NCBI GenBank assembly: GCA_964444795.1
Contig: CAYUIQ010000002.1
Coordinates: forward strand, 49,581-113,580
Length of the DNA stretch: 64,000 nt
Direction: 5' to 3'
DNA from: JABMRP01 sp964444795
GTDB lineage: Bacteria > Planctomycetota > Planctomycetia > Pirellulales > Thermoguttaceae
Shown here: positions 33,787 through 43,087 of the stretch, in pieces
Position numbering within the stretch: position 1 is the stretch's first letter
How the letters are laid out: every line of letters starts with the position of its first letter
Made by a program: the position numbers and the translations under genes
Notes under the pieces: generated by a model
Databases searched by the model: none
The model's input: only the letters and a program-made list of their open reading frames with translations
Told to the model about the DNA's origin: nothing

Positions 33787-35103
33787 ATGAGCAGCACAAT
33801 CACCGAGACGGGTTTCACCCGCGAGACATTCGAGACGTTTCTCCACGAGCGAAACGAACCGCCGTGGCTGAGCGATCTTCGGCGGTCGGCGTGGGAGACG
33901 TTCGAGCGTCTGCCGAAACCGGATTCCAGCATGGAAGAATGGCGGCGAACGGATCTCCGCCGCTTTCGCTTCGACCGGTTCGCTCCTCCGGGGCCCGTCG
34001 CCGATACCCGGCCCGTATTGCCCGAGCCACTGCTGGCGCGCGACGTGGAACTGGGCGGCCGGACCGTCTCGCTGGACAGCCGGCCCGTGGAATCGCGTTT
34101 GGAGAAGACATGGGCCGACCAAGGCGTCCTTTTCGGCAGTCTGGAAGAACTGCTGGCCGAACACACCGATCGCATCCGGCCCCATCTGCTAAGCCGGGCC
34201 ATCGATTCGGGGGCGGACAAGTTCTCGGCCCTGCACGCCGCTTGTTGGTCGGGCGGAACGCTGCTGTATGTGCCGCGGGGCGTTGTGGTCGAGCAACCGC
34301 TGCACGCGTTTAGCGCGATGTCGCCGCGCGGCGTTGATCTGGGACGCACGCTGGTTGTATTGGAGGAAGGGGCCGAGGCCACGCTTCTGGCCGAGATGGG
34401 TTCGACCGATCCGGAATCGCCCGGCTTGCACTGTGGGGCCGTCGAACTGCTGGTCGGTCCCGGCGCGCGACTCCGTTACGTCGACCTTCAGAATTGGGGG
34501 GGCGGCGCGTGGCATTTTGCACATCAAAAGGCGTTGGTCGACCGCGATGGACAGTTGCAATGGACGATCGGAGCGCTGGGCTCGCAACTGGCCAAGGTGA
34601 ACCAGCACGTAGGGCTCGTCGGTCCGGGGGCACACGCCGGAGTCAACGGTGTCATGTTCGCCGAGAACCAGCAACACCTTTCCTACCACACGCTGCAACA
34701 TCACGAGGCCGCCGGTTGCGCCAGCGACTTCCTCTACAAAGGGGCCCTGCAGGACTCTTCGCGGCTGGTTTGGCGGGGAATGATCCGCGTCGACCCCAAC
34801 GCCCAAAAAACCGACGGCTACCAGCGAAACGACAACCTGATGCTCTCCGACGCGGCGAGAGCCGATTCGATTCCCGGGCTGGAAATCGAAGCCGACGACG
34901 TCCGCTGCTCCCACGGAGCCACGACCGGCCGGGTTGACGACGAGCAGATCTTTTACGCCCGAAGTCGGGGACTTACCCGAAACGAAGCGATCCGGATGAT
35001 CGTCGCCGGATTCTTCCAGCAGGTGTTCGACCGGATCACCATCGAAAGCGTTCGTCATGCACTGGGCGAGGCGATCGGCCGGAGAATTCGGCAATACGAT
35101 TGA
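33787..35103 (+). CDS. sufD: Fe-S assembly protein SufD
   Basis: SufB paralogue completing the SufBC2D complex. The 438-residue protein contains the SufBD beta-helix core (LQNWGGGAWHF, VGLVGPGAHAGVNGVMFAEN, SSRLVWRGMIRVDPNAQKTD, DVRCSHGATTGRVDDEQIFY). The Cys-His region typical of SufD is conserved (CSHGAT). Start at 33787 is two bases after sufB's stop, implying coupling. The N-terminal helical segment (about 1-90) with EEWRRTDLRRFRFD is standard. Confidence 0.96.
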   Translation: MSSTITETGFTRETFETFLHERNEPPWLSDLRRSAWETFERLPKPDSSMEEWRRTDLRRFRFDRFAPPGPVADTRPVLPEPLLARDVELGGRTVSLDSRPVESRLEKTWADQGVLFGSLEELLAEHTDRIRPHLLSRAIDSGADKFSALHAACWSGGTLLYVPRGVVVEQPLHAFSAMSPRGVDLGRTLVVLEEGAEATLLAEMGSTDPESPGLHCGAVELLVGPGARLRYVDLQNWGGGAWHFAHQKALVDRDGQLQWTIGALGSQLAKVNQHVGLVGPGAHAGVNGVMFAENQQHLSYHTLQHHEAAGCASDFLYKGALQDSSRLVWRGMIRVDPNAQKTDGYQRNDNLMLSDAARADSIPGLEIEADDVRCSHGATTGRVDDEQIFYARSRGLTRNEAIRMIVAGFFQQVFDRITIESVRHALGEAIGRRIRQYD

Positions 35104-35128
35104 TTCCATTTCCAGAGAGTAACTACGA

Positions 35129-35440
35129 ATGGCCAAGTTTGTTCGCGTATGCAAGGTATCCGAGGTTCCCGATCCGGGCAGGAAACTGTTGGAGGTTGGG
35201 GATCGTACGGTCGTGCTATTTCACCTGGAGGGAGAGTTCTACGCCATCGACGACGTTTGCACGCACGACGACGGGCCACTGGGTGAAGGCGAACTCGAGG
35301 GGTACTCCATCATCTGCCCGCGGCATGGAGCCCGGTTCGACGTGCGCACCGGCCATGCCCAAACCATGCCCGCCGTACGAAGCACGGCCGCGTACGAGAC
35401 GAAAGTCGAAGGAGAGGACGTGCTGCTCAAGGTGCCCTAG
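35129..35440 (+). CDS. Rieske-type [2Fe-2S] ferredoxin
   Basis: A 103-residue single-domain Rieske protein of the bacterial ferredoxin type. The cluster ligands are all present: C44 and H46 (CTHDDGPLGEG) and C63 and H66 (CPRHGARFD). No membrane segment or signal, so it is cytoplasmic. It follows sufD by 25 bases within the suf operon; in several planctomycetes and actinobacteria such a gene sits beside suf genes, where it may supply electrons to assembly, but this role is inferred. Confidence 0.93.
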   Translation: MAKFVRVCKVSEVPDPGRKLLEVGDRTVVLFHLEGEFYAIDDVCTHDDGPLGEGELEGYSIICPRHGARFDVRTGHAQTMPAVRSTAAYETKVEGEDVLLKVP

Positions 35441-35489
35441 TACTCAGAAACAATCTATTTTTCAGCGGGCTGCGAGGAGAAACCACGCC

Positions 35490-35807
35490 ATGCGAGCCAC
35501 CGAAGAATCGGTCCGGGCCGCGCTGCGTCAGGTCTGTGATCCGGAACTGATGGTCAACGTCGTCGATCTGGGGCTGATTTATCAGATCGAAATCAGCAAT
35601 GCCGTCGGCAAGGCGAACGTCCGCATCGCCATGACGATGACCAGTCCGGCATGTCCGGTCGCGCCTCGGATAATCGCCGAAGCCCGCGAAGCCGTCGAAG
35701 ATCTTGGCGAGCACGTGGGCCGGGTCGACGTGGAACTGGTGATGTCGCCCCCGTGGACGCCCCAACGGATGACCGACGAGGCCCGTGACGAACTGGGCAT
35801 CTTCTGA
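35490..35807 (+). CDS. sufT: MIP18/DUF59-family Fe-S assembly protein SufT
   Basis: A 105-residue single MIP18 domain, an accessory factor in iron-sulfur protein maturation. The family motifs are CDPELMVNVVDLGLIY and TSPACPVAP with the conserved Cys at about 56 (loop between strand and helix), ending in MSPPWTPQRM-type VELVMSPPWTP. Start at ATG 35490 has GAGGAGA about 10 bases upstream. It ends the suf cluster, followed by a strong terminator. No SufS (cysteine desulfurase) or SufU/SufE gene was found in the locus. Confidence 0.92.
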   Translation: MRATEESVRAALRQVCDPELMVNVVDLGLIYQIEISNAVGKANVRIAMTMTSPACPVAPRIIAEAREAVEDLGEHVGRVDVELVMSPPWTPQRMTDEARDELGIF

Positions 35808-35835
35808 AGCCGAGTCGTCCCACCAGCCAAGAAAT

Positions 35836-35878
35836 CGCCAACGCCCCCGAGACCGAAGTCCCGAGGGCGTTGGCGTTT
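35836..35878. terminator. Bidirectional intrinsic terminator between sufT and the DUF1598 gene
   Basis: Stem CGCCAACGCCC (35836-35846) pairs with GGGCGTTGGCG (35865-35875), followed by TTTG. The two flanking genes converge on it. Confidence 0.75.
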
Positions 35879-35896
35879 GACGGGTGGACGTTGCTG

Positions 35897-37288
35897 CTAG
35901 TTCCACCACCACTGGTTGCTATCGGCGGGCAGAGCCGATTGGGTGCGGACCGGGGCCATCGTCGTGCTCTGCTCGATCCGCTCGACCGCGGCCCAGGAGT
36001 TGATCAACACGCCGCCGGAGGCGCTGATCAGCCAGTTGCGGCCGCGCTTCAACACGCTGGCCTTGGAGTCGACGTGCTTCGGCGCGTTGAGCTTGAGGAC
36101 CTTCAACTGGTCGGCGTTCATCAACAGCGGCATGCTGTAGCCGGCCTTGCCGGTGAGGTTCTGGCGAACGATCAAGGCCGAAACGATGGCCAGGTCCATG
36201 CAGTTGCGAAGCTGGCCGAAGACCGGCTCGGCCCGGGCCAGTTCGTCGAACTTGTCGGTCATGTTGTCGGCCCACCGCTGAGCGACCGGGTTCTTCCGGC
36301 CCGTGTGCTGCGTATTGCCGTTGGCCGTGAGGAAATCCTCTTCGGTCACGGTTCGCACGGCCGCGCCACGAATCTCCCACGCCAGACCGTCGGCGTCGCG
36401 CAACAGCGGCTGGTAGTTCGGCTCCATCCACCATCGCGGCAGCATATTCTGCATTCCCGTGCGCGAGGTCTTCATCATGTGCAGGAAGCTGGGCATTCCG
36501 GCGACCGGGGCCAGCTCGAAGTTCATGCCCAACCGCTTCATGCGGTAGTCGGCGGCAACCAGCACGCGAGCGAAATTCGTCGTCGCGGGCACGCCGCTGA
36601 CGGTGATGTCCTGAAGCCCGAGCGCCTGTTCGATGCCGGCGGCCGTGGCGCCGGGATTGCCAATCGTCTTCAGACGTCGAGCGTGTGCCTGCAGTTGATT
36701 GAGGCCTTCGGGAGTGGGATTGATCGAGCAACTGATACCGGTCCGTGCGGCGTCTTTGGCGGTGCGCAGGGCGACCAGCAGATCGTCCAACAGCATCACC
36801 GGCCGACCGGTGGAGAGCCCGACGACGTTACCCCGCTTGTCGACCTTCCAGCCTTCGGCCGGGCCGACCAGGACGATGTCGTTCTCTTCGGGATAGACGA
36901 ACACATAGTGGATCGCCTGCAAACCGGCCAGATAGCGAATCTCGTCGGGCAGGTCGGCCACCTTGTCACCGCCGTGTTTGGCGATTTGGGCTTCCAGGCG
37001 TCGCAGGGAGATCTTGCGGAGCCGGGTGGCGCCTTGGAGATTGGCGTCCATGTCGTCCATCTCGCCGATTCTCCACCGGGCCAGTTTGCCCAGATCGTCC
37101 AGCGCGACGTTGTCCAGCAGGCCTTGGGGATCGATGGACACGCCCCCGACGCCCCGATTGCTGAAGAGGTCGTTGTTGTTGTTCTGGGCCAGCAGCGTGG
37201 AACCCCAGGCGAGAACCAGAACGACGGCCAGCAATGCCACCGGCCCGCGGCGTCCGATTCCAGCAGTGACGCGAAAACGAGACAGCAT
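35897..37288 (-). CDS. Secreted DUF1598-family protein
   Basis: A 463-residue exported protein resembling the planctomycete DUF1598 family, function unknown. Start at 37288 has AGGAGAA about 8 bases upstream and gives a signal peptide (GPVALLAVVLVLAWGSTLLA, cleaved about 40). Asn-rich NNNNDLFSNRGVGGVSIDP opens the mature protein. Recognisable blocks include QAIHYVFVYPEENDIVLVGP, GISCSINPTPEGL, VSGVPATTNFARVLVAADY, GMNFELAPVAGMPSFLHMM, ending with a Trp-rich tail (SNQWWWN). No catalytic motif is evident. It is a single gene facing the suf locus and divergent from the FHA regulator. Confidence 0.75.
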   Translation of the reverse strand: MLSRFRVTAGIGRRGPVALLAVVLVLAWGSTLLAQNNNNDLFSNRGVGGVSIDPQGLLDNVALDDLGKLARWRIGEMDDMDANLQGATRLRKISLRRLEAQIAKHGGDKVADLPDEIRYLAGLQAIHYVFVYPEENDIVLVGPAEGWKVDKRGNVVGLSTGRPVMLLDDLLVALRTAKDAARTGISCSINPTPEGLNQLQAHARRLKTIGNPGATAAGIEQALGLQDITVSGVPATTNFARVLVAADYRMKRLGMNFELAPVAGMPSFLHMMKTSRTGMQNMLPRWWMEPNYQPLLRDADGLAWEIRGAAVRTVTEEDFLTANGNTQHTGRKNPVAQRWADNMTDKFDELARAEPVFGQLRNCMDLAIVSALIVRQNLTGKAGYSMPLLMNADQLKVLKLNAPKHVDSKASVLKRGRNWLISASGGVLINSWAAVERIEQSTTMAPVRTQSALPADSNQWWWN

Positions 37289-37634
37289 GACGATTTCTCC
37301 TGTGTGCGCAGAATGGGCGAGTTCGCGAAAACGGCGGCCTTTCGCCCGGCCTCCTCTTGTTTCACGTAATGCGAACAACAATTTGTGCCAAAATAGGCAA
37401 CCACCTATTCATTATAGGGTAGTCCGAAGGCTCTGGTATGGCAAGGAAAACCCGGCATACCCCGCTGATGGGTTGTGGGAATTACTGAAATACCCCCCCG
37501 ATACGTGGTTTCTTGGGGGACAACTCCTTGATGGAGGCCCCGCCAAGCGGATATGGTAGAGGTTGGCTTGCGGTCAGTTGCGTTACGGCGTGCGGCGTTT
37601 TCGGAGGTACTTGGTGCGCGAGGGCGGCGGAGCG
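37289..37634. other. Divergent intergenic region with a -10 box and a dyad
   Basis: 346 bases between the DUF1598 gene (minus) and the FHA regulator (plus). It contains a minus-strand TATAAT (37416-37411) and the dyad listed next; otherwise nothing seen. Confidence 0.5.
37392..37416 (-). promoter_or_regulatory. -10 box with overlapping operator-like dyad upstream of the DUF1598 gene
   Basis: A perfect TATAAT on the minus strand (37416-37411) is followed immediately by AATAGG-CAACCA-CCTATT (37392-37409), a perfect inverted repeat where the transcription start would fall. No good -35 was found, so an activator or repressor is plausible. Confidence 0.35.
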
Positions 37635-39662
37635 ATGATTTCCCAGCTAGCCTATCTGGTCATTCGCGAAGGCACGAAATGGACCGACGTGTTCCGGCTG
37701 GTCCCGGGCCAGGCGGTGACCATCGGCCGTGCTCCGACCAACCGCATCGTCATCAAGGACGAGCGGTGCAGCCGCAATCACGCGGAGGTTTTCCTCTCCG
37801 AAGAGCAGTGGACGTTGCGCGATTTGGAAAGCCGGAACGGGACGGTCGTCGGAAGCCAGGCAGTCAAGGGTGATTGGGTGTTGCGGCCGGGTGACTCGAT
37901 TCGCATCGGCCGGTCCCAGTTGGTCTTCGTGCATCAGTTGTCCGAAGCGTTTCCCGAGGGCAGCGGTATCGTCAGCCGGTCCAGCGATACGGAGGAATCT
38001 CCCGGCATGTCCTCGGACGATGATTCCAGCGTGCTGACGGCCTATCAGCCGACGACGATTACGCATCGCCGCGGCCAGACGAAATACCTTGCGCCGCACG
38101 ACGAGGAAGAGAGCGGCGTATCGAAGGCGGGGCGAGCGTCGGCGAAGCTCTGCCGCCTGGCCTTCGAGTTGGCCAAGGTTCCCGACGCGGTAACGCTGGC
38201 CGATCAGGCCCTGGCCGGGCTGTTCGAGGGGACCGCGACCGACACCGGCGCGGTGCTGCTCTTGCCCAGGGATCTCCAGGGCGAGGCGCGCGGTGCGGCC
38301 CTGGAAGTCATTGCCTCGCAAAGCACGTCCGGGTCGGCGTATCATCGCATCTCCAATTTCCTCGCCACCACCGTCTTGCGCGAGGGAGAGGCGGTCTTGG
38401 CCCGAAACGTGATGGGCGACAGCGCCCTGGGGAGCCGGGACAGCAAGGGCGTGATTCACGCCACCAGCGTGATTTGCGCCCCGGTGCGACGCGGCGCGAA
38501 GACGTTCGGAGTCGTCCATCTCTATTCGACCGACGCCGATCACGTACCCGACCCCGACGACCTCGAATTTACGCTCGCCGTGGCCGACACCGTGGCCGTT
38601 GCCCTGGTCAATCTCACCCGCCGGGAGGAACTGGCCGAGAATCTCCACCAGATTCGCACCGAAAACGTTGAACTGCGCGAGCGGCTGGGCGTGGAGAGCG
38701 AGATCGTGGGCAAGAGCGATTGCGTCGCCAAGATCGCCGAGGACATCGCCCGAGCCGCCCCCAGCAACGCCACCGTTTTGATCCGCGGCGAAAGCGGCGT
38801 GGGCAAGGAGTTGGTCTCTCGGGCCATCCACTACTCCAGTCCTCGCCGGCGAAACGTCTTCGTCTGTCTCAATTGCGCGGCGTTGTCCGAAGATCTGCTG
38901 GCCAGCGAATTGTTCGGCCACGAGCGGGGAGCGTTTACCGGGGCGACCGACCGGAAGATCGGTAAATTCGAGGCCGCCCATCAGGGGACGCTCATGCTCG
39001 ACGAAATCGGTGAGATGAGCCCGGGGATTCAGGCGAAGTTTCTCCGCGTGCTCGAGGGGCATCCGTTCGAGCGGGTCGGCGGAAGCAAGCCGGTGCAGGT
39101 CGACGTGCGCGTGATCGCCGCGACCAACCGCGATTTGGAGCGCGAGGTGGCCGAGGAACGTTTTCGCCGCGATCTCTACTTCCGCCTCCACGTCCTGGAG
39201 ATCGTCGTGCCCGGGCTGCGCAAACGGCCCGAGGATATCCCCGAGCTGGCGCACCATTTCCTGGCGAAATTCAAGGCGGAAACCGGCCGCCGCATCGACG
39301 GATTTACCGACGGCGCGATGGAACAATTGGCTCGCTATCGCTGGCCGGGAAATGTTCGCGAGTTGAAGAATGTCGTCGAACGAGCAGTCGTTCTCACCCG
39401 GCACCGGAAGATCGACGTCGAAGATCTGATGCTCTCGAACCTGAAGACGGCCGGCGATACCGGACTGCTGCCGCATCCGGACACCTATCGCGCCCGTTCG
39501 CTTGGCGACGTCGAACGCGACCACATCGCCGCCACCCTGCAGGCCACCGGCTGGAACAAGAGCCGGGCGGCCGGCATTCTGGGCATCGAACGGTCCACCC
39601 TGGACCGCAAGATCCGCCGCCACGAACTCGGCAGCAAACCCCGACCGGGAAAAGGCGGCTGA
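37635..39662 (+). CDS. FHA-GAF-sigma54 activator (NtrC-like AAA+ regulator)
   Basis: Enhancer-binding activator of sigma54 RNA polymerase. The 675-residue protein has an N-terminal FHA domain (about 1-105; VTIGRAPTNR, CSRNHAEV, SRNGTVVG) that reads phosphothreonine, a GAF-type domain (about 175-335), an AAA+ core with Walker A GESGVGKE near 385 and intact GAFTGA near 431 (GERGAFTGATDR), Walker B TLMLDEIGEM, and a C-terminal Fis-like HTH (about 630-670; GWNKSRAAGILGIERSTLDR). There is no receiver domain, so input probably comes from a Ser/Thr kinase through FHA. Start at 37635 (AGCGATG) is chosen because it begins the FHA strand. Confidence 0.92.
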   Translation: MISQLAYLVIREGTKWTDVFRLVPGQAVTIGRAPTNRIVIKDERCSRNHAEVFLSEEQWTLRDLESRNGTVVGSQAVKGDWVLRPGDSIRIGRSQLVFVHQLSEAFPEGSGIVSRSSDTEESPGMSSDDDSSVLTAYQPTTITHRRGQTKYLAPHDEEESGVSKAGRASAKLCRLAFELAKVPDAVTLADQALAGLFEGTATDTGAVLLLPRDLQGEARGAALEVIASQSTSGSAYHRISNFLATTVLREGEAVLARNVMGDSALGSRDSKGVIHATSVICAPVRRGAKTFGVVHLYSTDADHVPDPDDLEFTLAVADTVAVALVNLTRREELAENLHQIRTENVELRERLGVESEIVGKSDCVAKIAEDIARAAPSNATVLIRGESGVGKELVSRAIHYSSPRRRNVFVCLNCAALSEDLLASELFGHERGAFTGATDRKIGKFEAAHQGTLMLDEIGEMSPGIQAKFLRVLEGHPFERVGGSKPVQVDVRVIAATNRDLEREVAEERFRRDLYFRLHVLEIVVPGLRKRPEDIPELAHHFLAKFKAETGRRIDGFTDGAMEQLARYRWPGNVRELKNVVERAVVLTRHRKIDVEDLMLSNLKTAGDTGLLPHPDTYRARSLGDVERDHIAATLQATGWNKSRAAGILGIERSTLDRKIRRHELGSKPRPGKGG

Positions 39663-39956
39663 GAAGGTATTTTTCCGTAGCCCGATTCGCAAGAGTTCGC
39701 CGATCAGGCGGCGGCCCGCTCGGCCGCCGCGGGCAGCGGTGAGGGAGCAGCGGCGCCATGGGTGTCTCCGTGACGAACCCCTTTACCATAGTCAGCATGA
39801 GTTGGCCATTCCCGACCTATGAGGTGCCGTGACGATCGGGCAGTTTGGCATAACGTGGGTTGCGGAGCAGCCATCGAAAGTCGCCGGGGCCTTACAGCCG
39901 CCAGATTCTCCCGTTCCCCGATGTCGTCTGGTGCCCTATTGATAGGATGTCACACG

Positions 39957-42380
39957 CTATGGTGCCGGTTCGATCCGTTGGACTTCGTCCAGCCCGGCCA
40001 GGGCTTCGAGTTGCCCGACGGAAATCGCGCCGATGGCCACGTTGGCCGACTTCACGCGGCGCGTAAACCGGAGCCCGGCCTTGGCGAGTTTCTCCTCGGT
40101 TGCCGCCGAGAGGTCGGTCACGCGGACCAGGACCATCACCAGTCCGCGGCGGACATGCACCTTGCCCAGGGTAATGCTGGAGGTACCCAAGGCGGCGAGC
40201 TTCCTGGCCAGGTCGCGCAGTTCGGGGGCCAGTTTCTGCCGGGGTGTGAGCTTGGGTGGTTCGGCCGGGGCGGGTACCTGTGCGGCTGGCAAGGGCGTGC
40301 CGCCCATCCTGAGACCCATGCCACCGCCCATGCCGCCGCCCATCCCGCCGCTGGCGAAACCTGGCATCGCCTGGCCACTCCGCTTGGAGGCATGTCCGCG
40401 AAACGATGGGCTCGTCAACATCGTCCCCCCCGCCTCGCCGAACACGCCCTCGTACCGCACCCCGGCGGGCATCTCCACCGGAACGGCGATGGTTCGGATC
40501 TCGCCGTCCTTGGTGATTCGCTTGTGTTCCACGGCGACGAAGCTCGTGTATTGGGTGAGCAATTCGTAGCGCAGCCCCAGACCGAGAATCTCCTCCTTGA
40601 TCGCCGGATCCGGTTCGCCGTGTTGGGCGCCGGCCAGATCCTGGTCCATGAGGTGAGCGATCTTCGCCCGAGCCCAGAGCGGCGCCAGGTCGCGATTGTC
40701 GGGCGCGGTGGCGGGGAATTCCACGGCGATTTTCCGCGAGAAAGGCCCCTGGCCGGCCGTGCCGCTAAGCGTGATGGTGCCTTTGCCCGGCTTGGTGTAG
40801 CGGCCCTTGACCACCACCGGAGTGGAACTGAACAGGTCGGGAATTCCTTGCGGGTAGATCTCGTCGACTTCCAGCGAGCCGAAATCGAGCTTGACGTCGG
40901 TCAACACGGGCGTTCGCACCCGCTCGTAAAACCGTTCGGCCGAACCCAGCGCCTGTTTCTCGTCGAGAATGAATCGCGACTCGCCCCGGCCCGCCCGGGC
41001 GATGCCCTCCAGTAAGTAGCGATTGACCGACCTGCCGATTCCGAAGCTGAACACCCGAGCCGTGCCGGCGTTCTTCTTCACCGCGTCGATGATCGCCATG
41101 TCGTTGCCCACGAACCCGTCGGTCATGAAGCAGACGACGCGTACCCGCTCGGGGTCGTCCTGCCCGGCCAGACAGGCGTTGATCGCCTCCATCATCTCCG
41201 TGCCACCGCTGCCTCGCAGGCTGGCCAGATATCGCAGGGCCCGGCGGCGGTTCTCGTGGGTGTTGGGTACGGGATTGTTGAAACAAAAGCCGAGGCCGCC
41301 GGCGAAGGTCATCAGGTTGAATGTGTCGTGGGGGTGCAGCCCCTCGATGCACAGCCGCATCGCCTCTTTGGCCGTTTCGATGGGAAAGCCGCTCATCGAA
41401 CCGCTCTTGTCGATGACGAAGACCAGTTCCTTCGGCACGATCTGCTCCTGGCGGACCCGTTTGGGCGGTTGGAGCACGAGGGTGAAGAAATTGCCCCGCT
41501 TGTCGGTGTGCGTCAGCACGGCATCGGCGATCGAATCGCCCGCCGTCTCGTACTCCAGGACAAAGTCCTTGTTGGGGATCGCGGCCCGGTCGGCCAGTTT
41601 TACCACCGCCTTGCTCTTGTCGTCGCTGGTGTACTCGACGACGACCTCATGCTGCTTCGAATCGAGCCGCCGGATGGGCAGCCCGGCGTTGAGATTCACG
41701 GTGACGGAGATGTCGTGGCCGGCGCGGGTACGCGGGCGCGTGGGCCGTGGCGTAATCCGCGGCGCGTCGGGGACCCGGTCGGTGGGCGGGGCAAAACCCG
41801 GTCCGTGGGGGCCCGATGCGGCACCGGGAATGTACCGGGGGCCGACGACCATGGGAAAATCGAAGTGATACGCGCCCTCGGTCCAGTCAAGCGTCTCGCT
41901 GTAAGAGATGATGATGTCGATCTCGGCGCCCGGCTCGATGTTGGCCACCGCCTGGGTGAAGATGTTCGGCCGCTCCTGGTCGAGCAGGCTGGTCACCTTG
42001 CCTTCGGCCTTGGCCTTCTCGTAGATTTTCCGCGCCTCTTCGCGCTCTTTGATCTGCCCTTCGATAAGCCGGTCGCCGATCTTCATCGTCATCCGGTCGA
42101 CCGCGCCGTTTTGCGACAGGGGGAAGGTGTAGATGGCCTCGATTTTGTCTTCAAAGGGATTGCGAAACTGCTGGCGAACGGTCACCCGGGCGAGAAACCC
42201 GGCCACGTCGACGGTCACGTCGGTGTGTTTCAGGGGGCAGATCCCCTTCCACCTGCCTTCGGAGTCCAGGGCTTCGAGTTTCCCGGGATTGTCGATGCCG
42301 GGCAGCTTGGCCTCGGCCGTCGAAAGCATCCCCCCCAGACACACGGCCCCAACGGCACACAACAGACTGGCGACTTTCAT
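39957..42380 (-). CDS. Secreted VIT/von Willebrand A domain protein
   Basis: An 807-residue exported or membrane-bound protein. The start at 42380 gives a signal peptide (MKVASLLCAVGAVCLGGML, cleaved about 25). A VIT domain follows (about 28-165; DVTVDVAGFLARVTVRQQF, IEAIYTFPL, GQIKEREEARKIYEKAKAEG), then a Pro/Thr/Arg linker (about 190-225), a vWA domain with the MIDAS motif DKSGSMSG near residue 325, and a C-terminal Gly/Met-rich stretch (GGMGGGMGGGMGLRMGG) with a final beta domain. This VIT-vWA layout is frequent in planctomycetes and resembles inter-alpha-trypsin-inhibitor heavy chains; it suggests metal-dependent protein binding at the cell surface. Specific partner unknown. Confidence 0.88.
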   Translation of the reverse strand: MKVASLLCAVGAVCLGGMLSTAEAKLPGIDNPGKLEALDSEGRWKGICPLKHTDVTVDVAGFLARVTVRQQFRNPFEDKIEAIYTFPLSQNGAVDRMTMKIGDRLIEGQIKEREEARKIYEKAKAEGKVTSLLDQERPNIFTQAVANIEPGAEIDIIISYSETLDWTEGAYHFDFPMVVGPRYIPGAASGPHGPGFAPPTDRVPDAPRITPRPTRPRTRAGHDISVTVNLNAGLPIRRLDSKQHEVVVEYTSDDKSKAVVKLADRAAIPNKDFVLEYETAGDSIADAVLTHTDKRGNFFTLVLQPPKRVRQEQIVPKELVFVIDKSGSMSGFPIETAKEAMRLCIEGLHPHDTFNLMTFAGGLGFCFNNPVPNTHENRRRALRYLASLRGSGGTEMMEAINACLAGQDDPERVRVVCFMTDGFVGNDMAIIDAVKKNAGTARVFSFGIGRSVNRYLLEGIARAGRGESRFILDEKQALGSAERFYERVRTPVLTDVKLDFGSLEVDEIYPQGIPDLFSSTPVVVKGRYTKPGKGTITLSGTAGQGPFSRKIAVEFPATAPDNRDLAPLWARAKIAHLMDQDLAGAQHGEPDPAIKEEILGLGLRYELLTQYTSFVAVEHKRITKDGEIRTIAVPVEMPAGVRYEGVFGEAGGTMLTSPSFRGHASKRSGQAMPGFASGGMGGGMGGGMGLRMGGTPLPAAQVPAPAEPPKLTPRQKLAPELRDLARKLAALGTSSITLGKVHVRRGLVMVLVRVTDLSAATEEKLAKAGLRFTRRVKSANVAIGAISVGQLEALAGLDEVQRIEPAP

Positions 42381-42565
42381 GGCGATCTCCCTGTTCCAAA
42401 AGTGGAGCAACCCGCGCGTGTCCGCACCAGACCCAACGCAACGCCAGTCGCCCGGTGGTGCGGATGCCGGTCACGTGCCCAGCGCCCGTCACTCTACTAC
42501 GCCGGCGTGGGGATGTCCACCACCATGACGCCAGCGCCGTGCCTTGCGGCGTCCGAGATCCCGGA

Positions 42566-42646
42566 TCAAACCTCGATCCGCTTCCAACCACCGTGCCAGA
42601 ATCGGTAGACTACCAGCACGGCCCGGAAAAATTCGTGATCGGAGAC
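42566..42646 (-). pseudogene. Remnant of a second MATE-transporter 3' end
   Basis: The minus strand reads RAVLVVYRFWHGGWKRIEV then stop, almost the same as the C-terminus of the intact MATE gene (RAVLIVYRFWHGGWQRIEV). At DNA level 60 of 65 bases match between 42563 and 42627 here and 44297-44361 there. Nothing MATE-like remains upstream of about 42646, so only the 3' end survives. Confidence 0.7.
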
Positions 42647-42658
42647 GCAAGTTGCGGG

Positions 42659-43087
42659 CTAGTCTTCGATAAGCCGGGCACCAACCTCAAAGCAATGGGC
42701 TTGAACCCGGACGCAGCGGACGACTTCGAAGAGCCGGTCGGTCCGCCCGACCAGTTCGCGCGTCTGGTCGTAGGGCATGATCAACCGCATCCGTTCGAGG
42801 GGGAAGATCTGTTCGAAATGCAGGAACGCCACACCGCCGCGCGAGACGTCCTTCAAGAAGACCGCGTACCGCTGCACCTCTCGCGACACGTGGGGAAGCG
42901 TTTGACAATACTCGAGCACGGCCGGCGCGCGAAACTTCAGACGCGGGAATTGCCGCCGGTCTCCTTCACCGCTCGCCGACCAACCGTTTTGGTCGAAGAA
43001 ATCGGTCCACGACTCCGGGAGTCTCACTCGACACTCAAGCCGTTCCGTTACGGATCGAGCGAGTCGTTCATGATCGCAATCCAGCAT
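42659..43087 (-). CDS. PilZ-domain cyclic-di-GMP receptor
   Basis: A 142-residue protein with a C-terminal PilZ domain. The ligand-binding signatures are RRQFPRLKFR (residues 44-53, the RxxxR type) and DVSRGG (80-85, the D/NxSxxG motif), followed by the expected strands ending FEVGARL. Residues 1-40 are extra. Its ATG lies within the 3' end of the HD-GYP gene (overlap of 40 bases in another frame), so the two are coupled. Binding of c-di-GMP is expected, output unknown. Start may be later, but no better codon is apparent. Confidence 0.83.
   Translation of the reverse strand: MLDCDHERLARSVTERLECRVRLPESWTDFFDQNGWSASGEGDRRQFPRLKFRAPAVLEYCQTLPHVSREVQRYAVFLKDVSRGGVAFLHFEQIFPLERMRLIMPYDQTRELVGRTDRLFEVVRCVRVQAHCFEVGARLIED

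Noticed and set aside
37365..37395. Second sigma54-like promoter upstream of the DUF1598 gene (TTTTGGCACAAATTGTTGTTC)
   Set aside because: The -12 TTG is one base out of register and lacks GC, so spacing fails.
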